DNA from: Paramecium sonneborni
Taxonomy: Eukaryota > Ciliophora > Oligohymenophorea > Peniculida > Parameciidae
Assembly: GCA_905182985.1 (NCBI GenBank)
Contig: CAJJDN010000028.1
Span: 351,857-415,856 of the forward strand
Length of the DNA stretch: 64,000 bases
Reading direction: 5' to 3'
Shown: one piece after another, positions 48,495 to 60,531 of the stretch
Layout of the letters: the number at the start of each line of letters is the position of its first letter
How positions within the stretch are numbered: the stretch's first letter is position 1
Notes under the pieces: generated by a model
What the model saw: only the letters and a program-made list of their open reading frames with translations
What the model was told of the DNA's origin: nothing
Database searches by the model: none
Program-made: the position numbers and the translations under genes

Positions 48495-49405
48495 TCAAGT
48501 TTCAATCAATTTATAAGTAATCATCAATCCAAAAATAATCAAGACCATATAATTATATTCATTCTCAATTTTTTTTTCAAATTTATCCTAAAAATTCTAT
48601 CCATCTAACCTCTATCTACTAAATTCCGCAAATAATCATTATCAACAGGCTTAAATTATTCTTCTTCTAAAAATATTTCACTTAATTCTAATTTTCATCT
48701 CTCAATAAATCTTAAGTTGCATAAACAATCACTCAAATATCTACCTACTTTATAAAATATTTCTTAGTGTAATTTTATTAAATCTTACAATTTAATAGCA
48801 TCTTTCTTTTCTAAAAATCTGAGTATTCTATAATACTGTTGAATTTATTACTCTTAAAACATCTATTTCAAAATCTTAATAATTTTATTATATTTATATT
48901 CTTTTTTTATACTCTACTTGTTCTTATTCTTATCTTAATAATGGACTTAAGTTCATTTTTGAGTCAATTACACTTTTTTCCAATTTGATGAACAATTTTT
49001 ACACTTCTGTTCATTTACAATAATCAATTCTAATTCACCCAAGAAGTAAAAAAATTATCCTAAATTTCAGATAATCCTCTTTTTTGAAATAAAGATGCTT
49101 CATCTTCTTTCTATTTTCAAGATATTAATAGCTTTCTTGTAGTTGTAAGGACTTTTTTTGATTTGATCAAAAATATTCATAAAGTAAAATGTTTGGACTT
49201 AATCTTAATTAAATATTGTGATAATAGATCAAATTTACTTACCATAAACATCTTTCTTTAATTAACAATCATTTCAAATTAGCTGAAAAACTGTTTTAGA
49301 AATAATTTTTAAATCACTTAAAATGACAAGCATTTTTGTTATTTTTGTAGTATTCTCCTATATTTTCTTTAAATGATCATTATCGAAATTAATAATGAAA
49401 GTCAT
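48495..49405 (-). CDS. Interrupted coding region: intron-rich gene or pseudogene, tail-anchored product
   Basis: Coding-like blocks run from an ATG at 49405 to TGA 48495-48497. They are FDNDHLKKIQENTTKITKM, MNIFDQIKKSPYNYKKAIN, EDEASLFQKRGLSEIQDNFF, a small Cys pair CKNCSSNWKK, QEQEQVEYKKRIQIQQNYQ, YYRILRFLEKKDAIKLQDL, LELSEIFLEEEQFKPVDND, and a C-terminal membrane helix (YMVLIIFGLMITYKLIET). Some gaps close with 25- and 32-nt introns, but at least two TGA codons and shifts (near 48690, 48900 and 49150) do not. It is either an intron-rich gene with unusual splice sites or a recent pseudogene. A single C-terminal helix suggests a tail-anchored protein. Confidence 0.45.
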
Positions 49406-49455
49406 TAAGAGAGTTTTAATAAATATTCTTAAATTCATAATAAATAATAACGAAT

Positions 49456-50178
49456 ATGAATTTAATAAAAATGCATAAACCCATTGCTCCTACTAAATCT
49501 TAATCGCCTTATAATTCTGGCAAAAAAAACCCAGATTATGTAAATCCAACATTCATAAGTCAAACTGTATTTCAAGATAACATTTAATAAAATAAGCCCT
49601 AATAACAAGGACATACAAAATAAAATAGTAATTATTACACTTATTATAATTAATCTTAAAAGTTATAAAATGAAAAGACTTAAGGAACAATTGAAAAATA
49701 AAGATATGGTAATATTTTGAAGGTTGAAGAAAAAAGGTTTGAAATTAATGAAAGAAACTATTTCTTTGATAGGAAAAAGTAATTATCTCAACATGAATTA
49801 ACTCCTGATTATTCCCTAAATCGTATTAAAAGAAATAGTTAAATTGAATTAAATATGTCTTGGAACAATGGAGTTTAGGATCATTAAATAAAATAAGATA
49901 TTAAAAAAGATGAAAAGCGATAGCTTTACACAGAAATAGAATAGACAGAACATTTAGATTCATCTATCAAAAATATCAATTAATCTGTTAAAGATTTTAA
50001 AACTTAAAGCTACTTAAGAGGATTATAATTACAAAATAGACATAATTAATATTTAAAAGAAATAGAAAAGACAAAATAGTTAGAAGAAGAAATTATAAGA
50101 TCTTAAGAGTTGAAAATCTAAGATTTAAGAAGATAACAAGAATATCTAAGTATAGCTAAATCAAAATTTACTAAATGA
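49456..50178 (+). CDS. Uncharacterised Gln/Lys-rich protein with C-terminal coiled coil
   Basis: This is an intronless ORF, ATG 49456 (alternative 49471, in frame), TGA 50176-50178, 240 residues. The N-terminus is disordered (HKPIAPTKSQSPYNSGKKNP), the middle hydrophilic (KVEEKRFEINERNYFFDRKK), and the last ~70 residues form a helical coil (HNQYLKEIEKTKQLEEEII; IQDLRRQQEYLSIAKSKFTK). No domain or membrane segment is recognised. Only 3 bp separate its stop from the stop of the convergent transporter gene at 50182. A short disordered protein with a terminal coil could be a cytoskeletal adaptor; that is inference. Confidence 0.65.
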
Positions 50179-50181
50179 TTA

Positions 50182-51457
50182 TCATTTATAAAATATTGCA
50201 TCGTGATAATCTACTGCAAATATTAAATTAAAACTCTATATAAAAACTCCTATAATTGCATCAGCTGGAGATCCAAATGAATTATATAAATAGTTTGATA
50301 AAAATCTGTTTCCATCCTGTCCTAATTTGAGTGCCAAGAAAAATCCTATCATCATTGTTGCACTCAATTTTTATTTTGTGCTATCATAAATTAAAATATA
50401 AAGTAATGTAAAATGCATGGCTTTTGATATTTCCTATATTAATTTATATATTGGTATGAAATTCTAATTTTAAACATATTCTTACATTTATTTTCGAGGT
50501 AAAGTAATTATAACAAATCGAAATTGCAAAATTATTTATATTTCTTAATATCACCACTACTAAATATATTGGAAGTATCTTAAATTTCATTTATATCATA
50601 GTCATCAAACTAAGTGATAAAACTATAAAAATAATTGTTATCCATTAGAATTTAAATTAATTCAAACTTAAGAAATTCTATTAAAGTATTGTTTATTCTA
50701 TTATATCTTCTGCATATCCAAATCCAATCATTGATGAAAATATAAAAAAGAACTTAAATTAGCAGCTTTTTTCAAAAATCAATTGATATAATTTTTTTAA
50801 TCGCTTACATAATGATTTAATCTTCATATTTGATTAATACAAATCACTTTCAGCTTTAAATTAATATGTATAAATAAGAATAATAATTGAAAATATTGAA
50901 ACTATGATAAAGTAAGTTTAACAACTATGGAAAATTTCTGTTGTTGCTGTAGAACTTATGAATATAACTGTGTATTTAATAGCTGCTGCAAATTTGAAAT
51001 TATCATCATATATATAATCAACTATCCATGCTTCTGCAGCTGTCTCTAATATTAAAACAAAAAAAATTTAAATTAAAGCTAAATTCCGAACTAATTCCAA
51101 TTTTAAGTTTGATATCATTTGTTAATAAACTATGCTAAGTACAATACAATAAATTCCTAACAAAAATAATATTAAGATAATGTATGTTTTTCTTCTTCCA
51201 AATTTTTTGATGAAAAATGTATCTAAAAATGGGCAAATTATTATTTTGAGATATTATGGTAATAGTAGCATTTGAAATGCTTTTAATTCAAATGTCATTA
51301 AACCAAGAGATAGGAATTGTTTAATTAATGTCACATAGAAATATGTAGTAATTGAACTTGTTAATATAAAAATGCTTGAAATAAATACGAAATCTTTTCT
51401 ATCTTCTAAAGTTTTATTAATAACAGAAAGACTAGAATTATCATCATTCTAACTCAT
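50182..51457 (-). CDS. Multi-pass transporter resembling acetyl-CoA transporter AT-1 (SLC33A1)
   Basis: ATG is at 51457 and TGA at 50182-50184. Intron 50464-50485 (22 nt) leaves 417 residues. The product has about ten hydrophobic helices (FISSIFILTSSITTYFYV; TYIILILFLLGIYCIVL; TEIFHSCQTYFIIVSIF; ITIIFIVLSLSLMTMI). Between helices 2 and 3 lies DTFFIKKFGRRKTY, the MFS-type loop that in SLC33A1 reads DTFFVKRFGRRK. Near the C-terminus FGSPADAIIGVFIQSFN sits where SLC33A1 has a PLIGGTYMTLLN stretch. SLC33A1 moves acetyl-CoA into the ER lumen. The assignment rests on these two motifs and topology; a different MFS family is possible. Confidence 0.65.
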
Positions 51458-51538
51458 ATTTTGCTTTTGAATTTCTTTTATTTTGAAATTAATTTTATTC
51501 CATCAAACATATGTAATTTGTAAAGTTAATAAATATTT

Positions 51539-52648
51539 ATGTATTTCTGTTGTATTTCATAAACTTATGATGAAGTGTCTGATGGCACTACTCTAAGAGA
51601 CAATTATTAGGAAAATCTCTTTACAGATGTTTATGAGACTGAAAATTAATATCTATAATTAGTTGGTGAAGAAAATTATTCTCTTACTATTAAATCTTCA
51701 CAAAACATATTTCCAAAAGAGGAAAGTTCATCCTAATCTTTTCCTCTTGAATTATTATCAATAGTGTTTGATAAATCGAAATATATTAGAGAAATTAATA
51801 ACATTTTTATTCCCTACTCCAAAGATTTAAAACTATTTTCACATTTGATAGAAAATAATCATTCCAAATAAATTTATACTCTAGATAATAAGTATTTACA
51901 TTTCCCCACAAATTATAAATAAATTAAATAAATATCAAAAGAATGGACTAGTAGATTTGATTTAACAATAATTGATTGCTTTAATAATGATATAGAAAGA
52001 ATTTTAAAAAATATACATTAGATAAATTAATTATCTAATAATTAAGTTTTCATTTTCAAGTATTGTACTAAACCTAATAGAATTATTAGTTAGATAATGG
52101 AAAATTTGTAAACACAAAGAGAAGAATTAATGCTAATCTCAATTGGAGGTTAACAAAGTTATTATTTATTTTTCTATGGATTATTAACTTCAACTAAAAA
52201 TTATTCAAGATTTTATACAATAAAGAATCTCTTATTAGAAGATATTTAATGTAGAGCTTAATATAATGTTTTAGTACATAAATTATTAGAATATATTTTA
52301 GGAATAGGGATATCATTTTCAAAAATTGCATAAATAATTGGAAAAATTAAATTAAAATATGAAGAGGAATTGAAAAAATAATTTTCTAAAAGTTTATTGT
52401 AAATTTTCTTAAATTAAATAATCAACGAAAAACCTGTTGATTATAAAATTGTCTAAAGGATATTTAAAGATTTCTTAATACAAGATTAAAATTCTTCAAC
52501 TCTAATTTTAAATATAGATTAAATATCTCACACAATAAAAAATATTACATAAGACCAAGCAAATTCTTATAATAAGAAATACAGTAATGAATTTACAAAT
52601 AAAAAGAAATCCAATTCAACAATTGATCTTTGTAAATAATCAAATTGA
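51539..52648 (+). CDS. Uncharacterised 369-residue protein
   Basis: This is an intronless ORF, ATG 51539, TGA 52646-52648. The N-terminal ~80 residues are acidic and Ser/Gln-rich (MYFCCISQTYDEVSDGTT). From about residue 85 it appears globular and helical: SKYIREINNIFIPYSKDLKL, KQISKEWTSRFDLTIIDCFN, NRIISQIMENLQTQREEL, YLFFYGLLTSTKNYSRFY, VLVHKLLEYILGIGISFSK. There is no clear membrane helix or signal peptide. The two cysteines near the N-terminus (FCC) could be acylated. I recognise no family. It converges with the histidine kinase gene (57 bp between stops). Confidence 0.65.
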
Positions 52649-52705
52649 ATAATATATTAATCATAAAACAAAAATTTTTATTTTATTAAGCACAAAAAAG
52701 TCATG

Positions 52706-55287
52706 TCATTCTGTAATAAACTATTCAAGAATACTTTATAACTTAGCTTTTTCTATTGGCTTCATAATGTAGTCGAATATTCCAATTGATTTTAACTCTT
52801 GGATTTCTTATTGATTTAAGTTATTACTAACAATCAAATTAAATTTTACCCAGTTAAAATTATAATTTTTTATTAGAAATTTTTTGCTAAAATAATTTTT
52901 GAAGCATCAATTCCATTTAATCCTGGCATTTCCATATCCATAAATATTAATGAAAACCCTTAACAGTTTTCATTACACTTAAAAAAAGCTAGTCCGATAG
53001 CTTAAGTTCCACTATTTGCTTTCTCTACAGATAGTTATAAGTAAATTTCATTTTAAAAATATTCATTAATCATCATTCCTAAAACAGCTAGATTAAAAAC
53101 ATTGTCATCAACAATCAATATATGGAAACATTTTGTTTCTTTAATTCTTTCAGGACTTAATCTTTATTCAATGCTTGTATATGTGAATGATTTTTTTTTT
53201 TATGTTCCTTCAGATGGAATAAAAGGAGAAGATAAATTAATTTATTTTTGGGGGGGTTTATAACTTAACAATTTATGTTATCGATGTGATTCTATTTTAA
53301 CAGTAAAGTAAAAATATGAACCATGATTTTCATATTTCATTTCTGTTGATTATACTTTGATACCTTAATTGTCAGCACTTAATTACTTTGCAATTTTATT
53401 ACTAATAAGTAATCCTAATCCAACTCCTTACTAATTCATTGATTTTGATTTATCATTATCCACTTTACCAAAAGCTTTAAATAATTTACTAATATTTTCT
53501 TATGAAATTCCTATTCCTGTATCTCTTACACCAATATCTATAAATTAATCATACTGTCTTAAAACTATTTCAATTTTACCATCATATGTGAATTTAAGAG
53601 CATTTCCAATCAAATTAATTAATATTTATTTGATTCTATTCTTATCTGATTTAATAAATAATTATTCTGAAGTAGCTTCTAAAGATATTTTTACATTTTA
53701 TGCTGCAGCTTAAATTTAAAAGGAACCTAAACACAATTATGCTAATTAACAGACATTAAACTATTCATTTGTTAAATTAAAAACATTGTTCTTTATTTAA
53801 GCTAAATCAAGTAAATCATTAGCCAAATTTAAAAGATGTTAAGAACTTTCCAAAGCTATATGTAACAATTAATCTTAATTAACTTAAACCTTATGTAATA
53901 CACTTGATAAAATATTAATAATGCAATTTAAAGGAGTTCTAAATTCATGACTCACATAATTAAGCATGTTAGATTTCTATTAATTTACTTAAAGAAGCTC
54001 TTTTAATTAATTCAAATAAATTATATCCCTAGTTATAATTATGATCTATTTGCATTGAGCCAATATACAAATAAACTCTATGGATTTTTATTTGCCGTTA
54101 TCCTCATAAGTACAAGATAATTTTAATGGTTCACATTGTGTATCATTTTCTACACAAGCTCTATTAGATTTCACATACTAAATCAAATGTTAATAAACTG
54201 TTTTGCACTAAGGAATATTCTATTAATTTACTTGAACTACACTATCAGAATTTTATTGTTATTAAAAAAATGGTATTTTTGAGTTAGGGGAAAAAGACTT
54301 TTTTTCTTATAGACTAAATCCAAAATTTGATTAAGATACAAATAGCTTCTTTTAATAATCTGATTTATCTTAATGAGGTGGAGAGGTACTAGCATAATTT
54401 TATTAGGATTAGCAAGATTCTATTGGAATTTCACACTCTAATGAATCCAAAAATAATGGTAGTTCATCATTTTCCTTACCGAACATTGTTTAAGCGGCTG
54501 CATTCTGAAATTTAAAAGACAAATTGCTTATTTTCTCATCTGGTGATAAGAATCTTGCCATTATCACTCCTTCATTTATATTATCCAGTAGTTCTTTCTA
54601 TCCAAAATTTATTTCAATTCCATGAGATAATTCACAGATTGAATTATTTATTGGTGTTTACAAAACTAATACTTAATCTAATGTTAATTATTTCGATTTT
54701 CTCTATGATTATGGATCTAATGATCTATATTCATGATGATTATTTAAGAATTGATAAATAAAGAAAATAAAAATGCAAATATTGATTTTTTAATTTATTA
54801 GATCCAGTAAAAAATTAAGGTTTGAAATTTTGTCACTGTCGAAATTTATAGAGGATATGAGCATCATTATTAAAACTGTAAAAATTGTGATAAATTAAGT
54901 TAATTTTGTTTTTAATGTATTAATAAAATACATTTCAAAAAATAGTAAAATTGTCAAAATACAATGAGTTGAATTGCTGATTTAATAATAAATGCTTTCA
55001 AACTGCGTAATTGAAAAATATATAATCATCATCAATTATAAATACTGCATGTTTAAACTTGATTTTTTTATTATAATTGTTGTAATGACAATAATCATTA
55101 ATGCTAAAATTGTTATTAAGGTAAATAAAATAGGAAATCCTTCATCCAAATTCAAATATATTGTTCGCAATAATTGATTAAGTAATAATGTTAAAATTGA
55201 TGAACAAAGAACTAAATTTGAAACATTCATAATTAAATAATTTATTATTTTTATTATTAAAATTTTTTTTTCCCTTAATATTTCCAT
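52706..55287 (-). CDS. Membrane-bound hybrid sensor histidine kinase with receiver domain
   Basis: This is a two-component signal sensor. ATG is at 55287 and intron 52827-52849 (23 nt) leaves 852 residues. Five or six N-terminal helices lie in residues 1-200 (LVLCSSILTLLLNQLL; IIVITTIIIKKSS; CILTILLFFEMYF; ICIFIFFIYQFL). A PAS-like region follows (about 250-300, DNINEGVIMARFLSP). The HisKA H-box is NYVSHEFRTPLNCI (near 53950), with the phospho-acceptor His. The catalytic domain has the N-box (NLIGNALKFT), G1 (DTGIGIS) and G2 (GVGLGLLISNKIA). The C-terminal receiver has LIVDDN, the Asp in FMDMEMPG and the Lys in MKPIEKA. Ligand and output partner are unknown; no HPt domain is encoded here. Confidence 0.96.
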
Positions 55288-55324
55288 TAATAATTGGTGT
55301 TATATTCTATCAAAAGAGAGAATT

Positions 55325-55474
55325 ATGAAATCATCTAATTAAAACGAAGTAGAAATAAATCACAATTCTTTTCCAATACTGAATTAAAATAAAAAATTCA
55401 TTAATAATTTTTTTCAATCATAGATAAAGATGCTTTTTAGTTTAAAAATACAAGATCTAAATATTTTGAAATGA
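55325..55474 (+). CDS. Possible 49-residue ORF, doubtful
   Basis: A short frame runs from ATG 55325 to TGA 55472-55474 (SSNQNEVEINHNSFPILN...). It lies alone in the 390-bp space between the histidine kinase start and the eS8 gene. TGA is the only stop and rare in AT-rich DNA, so a frame this long arises easily by chance. There is no family and no domain. More likely this region is just promoter sequence for the two flanking divergent genes. Confidence 0.2.
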
Positions 55475-55677
55475 TACACCATAAGTAGAAACCAGAAATA
55501 CAGAAAGAAAATAATTACTATTGAAAAAAATATATCTGACAATAGATGAAAAATTTTATTTGATTATCAGTCTTAATTTTTATGCAAAAAAATAGTCATT
55601 TAGAAAAGAAGAAGAATATATATTGAATTTAAAGGTTTATTATTTTAAATAAAAATAAAATCTTTATTTATTAACTT

Positions 55678-56315
55678 ATGGGAATTTCAAGAGATAGTAG
55701 ACATAAGAGAAGACTTACAGGAGGTCGTATGCCTATTCACAAAAAGAAGAGAGCATTTGAAAAAGGAAGATAAGCTGCAATGACAAAATTAGTATCAGGA
55801 GAAAAGAGAGTTAGAAGAATTAGAGTGAGAGGAGGAAACTTTAAATTCAGAGCACTTCGTTTATCAGAAGGAAACTTCTCATGGGGAAGTTAAGGAATTG
55901 CTAAAAAAGCAAAAATAGTTGAGGTTGTTTATCATCCATCAAATAATGAATTAGTCAGAACAAAAACCTTAACAAGAGGTGTTATTGTTTAGGTTGATGC
56001 TACACCATTCAAATAATGGTATGCCAAAAAATATAATGTTGAATTAGGATAAAAAAAGAAGAAGGTATAAACTATATTTGAGTCTAGGATGCACCTGTAG
56101 AATAAACTAAAAAATCTAAAAGTCTCATCAAGAAACTTGAATAAAGAACTAAAGATAATGTCATTGATTAATTAGTCTAAGAATAATTTGCCAACTAAAG
56201 ATTATTGGTTAGAGTAACATCAAGACCAGGACAATCAGGTAGAGCTGATGGATATATTTTGGAAGGAAAGGAGTTAGAATTCTATATTAAGAAGGTTGAA
56301 TAAAAGAAAAAATGA
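55678..56315 (+). CDS. RPS8: 40S ribosomal protein eS8 (RPS8)
   Basis: This is a small-subunit ribosomal protein of eukaryotes and archaea. ATG is at 55678. Intron 56065-56087 (23 nt) leaves 204 residues, close to the usual ~205. The start [20 protein letters not shown] is diagnostic, followed by [68 protein letters not shown] and VDATPFKQWYAKKY. The C-terminus gives [20 protein letters not shown] and FYIKK. The coding sequence is richer in G and C than its neighbours, as with the other ribosomal protein gene. Confidence 0.98.
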
Positions 56316-56381
56316 TATTATATTAGTACATTAATGTTGCACATTATTATTAAATATTCATATAAAATTTATAACGATTTA

Positions 56382-57008
56382 ATGTATTATTACTAAAATG
56401 CCCCTGTTCACTAATATTCACCAATCAAAACCATTCCAATAATTTCACCAGGATAAACTACAGCAATTTATCCATAACCCAAAGCTTAAATTTTTTAAGC
56501 ATAATCATAAATACAACCAACATAATCATATTCAAATGTTCGATATATGAAAAACACTTAACCATTAAAATAATCAGCACTTAGCTCCTTTTAACCATAT
56601 AGACCAGATCCAGAAGTAGAAAAGATCATTTCAAAATATACTGCAACTTCTAGAAATTCTTAAATTGAATAGCCGGTGACTCATTAACCATCAAATAGTA
56701 TTCACTAAAATCCATAAAACTAATTTAAATAAAAATATCAAAACAACAATGAAGAATTAGAATTCAAAGATATGCATATAGACAATAATACTCCTTTACA
56801 TTTTTAATTTGATGAAATTAAATAAAGAAAACCTAATTTAGGATAGAAGAACTATTCACCAGATGTCCATGAATTTTAAGATTTCAGTCCCTAAAAATAA
56901 CAATAAGTTGCTCTTCCAGAATAAAATGATAAAATTGTTAAATTAATAGTTTCTGGTATAATTGTTTTATTAGTTTTATATATCGTATTAATCCTAGTAC
57001 TTAAATGA
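56382..57008 (+). CDS. Tail-anchored membrane protein, unknown function
   Basis: This is an intronless ORF of 208 residues, ATG 56382, TGA 57006-57008. The first ~185 residues are hydrophilic, Pro/Gln/Ser/Asn-rich and probably disordered (NAPVHQYSPIKTIPIISP; SSFQPYRPDPEVEKIISKY; HIDNNTPLHFQFDEIKQRKP). The last ~20 residues are one hydrophobic helix (VKLIVSGIIVLLVLYIVLIL) ending in Val-Leu-Lys. This fits a tail-anchored cytosolic protein inserted in the ER or a later compartment. It lies two genes from the syntaxin but shows no SNARE heptads. No family is recognised. Confidence 0.7.
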
Positions 57009-57067
57009 TAAAATGAATTATTATATTATATATCATTATTTTTAAATTATTAAATTAAGATCATTAT

Positions 57068-59876
57068 TCATTTTTGTTTTTATTTTTCAGATGCAAATAA
57101 TTTAGAGAAATTATTCAATTTATTCAATGAACTATTAGTAGTAGTTTTAGGAGAGGGTAGATTTCCAAACTGTTCTGTTTTAATTCTCTCTGTAACCTTT
57201 TTATGATTTTAATCTGGCATAGTAGTTGTTCTATCTGAACAGATTAAAGCTTTTGATTAATCAACAAACAATTTGAATTACTACAATAATAATTTAAATT
57301 TACTTTCAAATCTTATAAAGAATTTTAAGCTTATTACATTGTTTTTGAATAAGAATGTCCTAATTTAGTAGATTAATGTAGTAGTTAAGATGATTTCGTC
57401 AACAAATCATGTTTTTTAAAATAATCATAAACTTCACTTTTTCCTGTTTATCTATTAATTCTTTTTCCTTCTTAAGGGGATGCAAGAATTTATTAAGAAT
57501 AATAATTATCTGTCTTCTATTATTATTACGTTTTCAAATTTTTGTTAGGAGATTATGTTTCAATTAGAATTGATTAATTTTTAAGTAGATTAAAATCAAC
57601 TTCATTGGTTCTTTTAGTTTTTTCTAGTCCAACTTAAGATTCTCTAGAATAATAAAAATTTTTTAATACATAATTAGCTGTATCAATATTCTAAATATAT
57701 ATATAAAATAAATACTTGAAATTCTTTTTATAAATTTATCTAATATTATTTTCTAAATTCAGCATCTCCTTTATTGAATTCTTCTTCATCAAAATTATAT
57801 TTAAGTGGTTCTGGTTTATATGGAGTTTTTAATTTTTTATTGACAATAGCTTCAAAATCAACATCTTTAAACCATTCATGGGTTAGAATCTCAACTACTC
57901 CTCCATTTTATCCTAATCTTTCTGTAGGATCTTTTTAAAGCAATTATAATATAAGATCTTTTAAGACATGTGATATTGAAACATATGATGGAAATTCAAT
58001 AGTTTCAGTCAGAATAGAATTATAAATTTCTTGTGTATTATGAGAATAAAATGGGGGTAATCCTGTAACTAATTCATATAGTAAAGCACCTAAACAATAG
58101 CAATCTACTAAATAATTATGACCTGTTTTCATCAACATTTCAGGAGCCATATATTCCGGAGATCCACAAAATGAATATGCAAAATCATCTGGTGTCATAT
58201 CAGGCTTTGATAATCCGAAATCACTTAAAAGTAAATGACCATGTAAATCTAAAAGAATATTTTCTGGTTTTATGTCTCTATATACAATATTTTAGGAATG
58301 AAGATAAGCCATACCTATACAAATTTCAACAAAATAAAACTTAGCATCTTATTCGTTCAATCTTTTCAATTTTCTGAGATGATAAAATAATTCACCTCCA
58401 GCACAATAATCTAGAACAAATGCTATATAATATTTAGTCTCAAAAGCATAATGCAATGGAGTTATAAATTAATTCTCCATCTATACCATTATATCTCTTT
58501 CATTTTATACTATAATTTCTTTCTAATTTTCCAATATAAATTTTTTATCTATCAATTTCAAAGCATAAAATTTTCCATTATCTCTCTTTCTTACCATATA
58601 AACTCTAGAAAACCCTCCAACACCTATACATTTAACAAGAGTAAAATCTTTTAATCCTACTCTTTTTGTTGTAATTGGTTATTAATATAAAGGCTAAACC
58701 TATAATGTGATTCCTTTAAAAACATCCAGTGTTAATTCAGGAATGGTTAGATAATAATCATAAGGAATATTTTTTGCTACTGTTTAAAATTAACATATCT
58801 TATTTAATTCTAAAAATTTTGAATTTTTATACCTTATTATATTTAATCTCCTTCAGTCGAACCTGTTCCACTTCCAAGCTTTGTAAATGATCTTTCTATA
58901 CAAGCTATTTATTGAATCAAATAATTGTACAAATTATCAGTAGTTTAATTTTTATATTCATATAAATAATTGTATCTATGAATTTAACAATCTTTTTTAC
59001 TTTTATTATTTATAATAGAGGATTATTTATAATTGTTTACTTGAATCATATTACATATTTTCCTCTTTTATTTTTTATTTTAACAATTATTAATTAGATG
59101 TTGATGAATATTCAGTTTTTATATGACTTTAATTCGTTGATTTTGATTCACTTTCAGTTTTTTTAGTCTTCTAAGTTTGAAACTATATGGATCCTTTCAG
59201 TATTTTTTGATTATAAAGCATATCTTCAATAGATTATCTATGATTTAATGAAGTATTCGATTGAATTGATTATTTATTTTATTTTTAATTTAAATAATTC
59301 TGATATTCATTGTTACAAACTGTATTTGTTAGCTAGATTTAAATAAAAATATACCAAGTGCATATCAAATAATAATTGATCTTTTTATTTCTAAATAGGT
59401 ATCTTAATTTAATTTTAAGGAGATTAATTATAGGATTGTTTAGTTGTTTGAGGTTATTTTAATAACTAATTTTTCAACATTTTATCAATATTTTGAGCAT
59501 CTAATGAAATAGTTGCTAATGATAAATTTTTTTATTTTAAAATTTATCTTTTAGAACTATTTCCTTCATCAGTTTAAATACGTGCCTCAGCCTATTTAGA
59601 AATTAAACACAAAAATACATTAAATTAACCAGTTTTTAAGCGCTCGCTCTTCTAACTTTATTGTTATAAATTATCAATGCTTTTGCTTCCTTATAATGTC
59701 GCCTTTGAAGAGTTAACAATTTAATTTAAAGTGTTTCTTTCTTTTTTGAAATACTCAAGTAAATCATTCTTCTATGTCTTAGAATAAGGCCTTTCTGTAT
59801 TTGCAGTTCTAGGTTTACTTTTATTTTTTTTTTGATCATTTGTGAATGGTTAATCTTATAAGTTATTTTTGTTCAT
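57068..59876 (-). CDS. AGC-family Ser/Thr protein kinase with long N-terminal extension
   Basis: ATG is at 59876 and TGA at 57068-57070. Introns 59592-59618, 59333-59354, 58976-59000, 58810-58832, 57691-57715 and 57281-57303 leave 887 residues in one frame. The N-terminal ~390 residues are Gln/Asn/Ser/Lys-rich and disordered. The kinase domain has the glycine loop GVGGFSRV, ALKLID, the catalytic loop IVYRDIKPEN (AGC-type Tyr), SDFG, SPEYMAPE, YCLGALLYELVTGLPPFY and DPTERLGQNGG. A C-terminal lobe with PEPLKYNFDEEEFNKGD and NFYYSRES resembles the AGC turn and hydrophobic motifs. A Ser/Gln-rich tail follows. It resembles PKA/AKT-class kinases; no PH domain is seen. ATG 59049 would give a kinase without the extension. 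Confidence 0.9.
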
Positions 59877-59993
59877 TAATGATAACATCTATTAACTAAT
59901 TTTCTTCATTAACGATGAGAATAATTTATTTAATTCAAATTATATATTTTGTAATAAACTCTGAAATTAATAAATAAATTGAATGAATATTTC

Positions 59994-60531
59994 TCATTAT
60001 TATGTCTACTAAGTTGGTTACTATAGTTCTTCATCTTTCTCTGTTATATACTTTTTCATAAATTTCTTTATGCCTCCATTAGCCTCAATCTATTTAAATG
60101 CTTCTTAAAAGTCAGAAGATGTGAAATCATATTTTTTCAAAATTTTATTCACTTTATCATCATAAAGTTACCTATTTTATTTTTAAAAAGGTTATGCAAG
60201 CAAAACTGGAATAAAGTAATATTTTTTTAATATTCCAAAAAAAGATGATCTTATTTTATATTGATTTTTATATACCTTGCTGTCAAAGCATATATAGGAT
60301 TTCTTATTTTCAATATCAAACAGAAAGTAAATGTCGATAGTACTGAACAATATAAAGTAGTTGAAACCCTTGATCTATGTTCTTATAATGCCAATTTAAA
60401 TTCAGCAGTATCTCCTTACTTTTTTAAACTTTTTATTTTACTTCAATTAATTGTTAAGGGGCTTTAACTTTAGAAAATATTGTAAAAGCTAACAATTTAT
60501 TTTGACATAGTTCATCATATGATAATTGCAT
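59994..60531 (-). CDS. Small membrane protein, unknown function
   Basis: ATG is at 60531 and TGA at 59994-59996. Introns 60419-60441 (23 nt) and 60250-60275 (26 nt) leave 162 residues. After a short N-terminal helix (MQLSYDELCQNKLLAFTIF) come two hydrophobic segments (LYCSVLSTFTFCLIL; FGILKKYYFIPVLLAQ). A charged helical C-terminus follows (YDDKVNKILKKYDFTSSDFQ; EAFKQIEANGGIKKFMKKYI) with a Gln-rich end. The layout suggests a two-pass membrane protein with a cytosolic tail. The plus-strand ORF at 60261-60467 is its antisense shadow. No family is recognised. Confidence 0.65.

Noticed and set aside
57068..59049. AGC kinase starting at ATG 59049.
   Set aside because: The upstream frame has no stop and joins in phase by a 25-nt intron; kept only as an alternative start.
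60261..60467. 68-residue plus-strand ORF.
   Set aside because: It overlaps, on the other strand, the spliced small membrane-protein gene 59994-60531, whose exons fit an exact frame.
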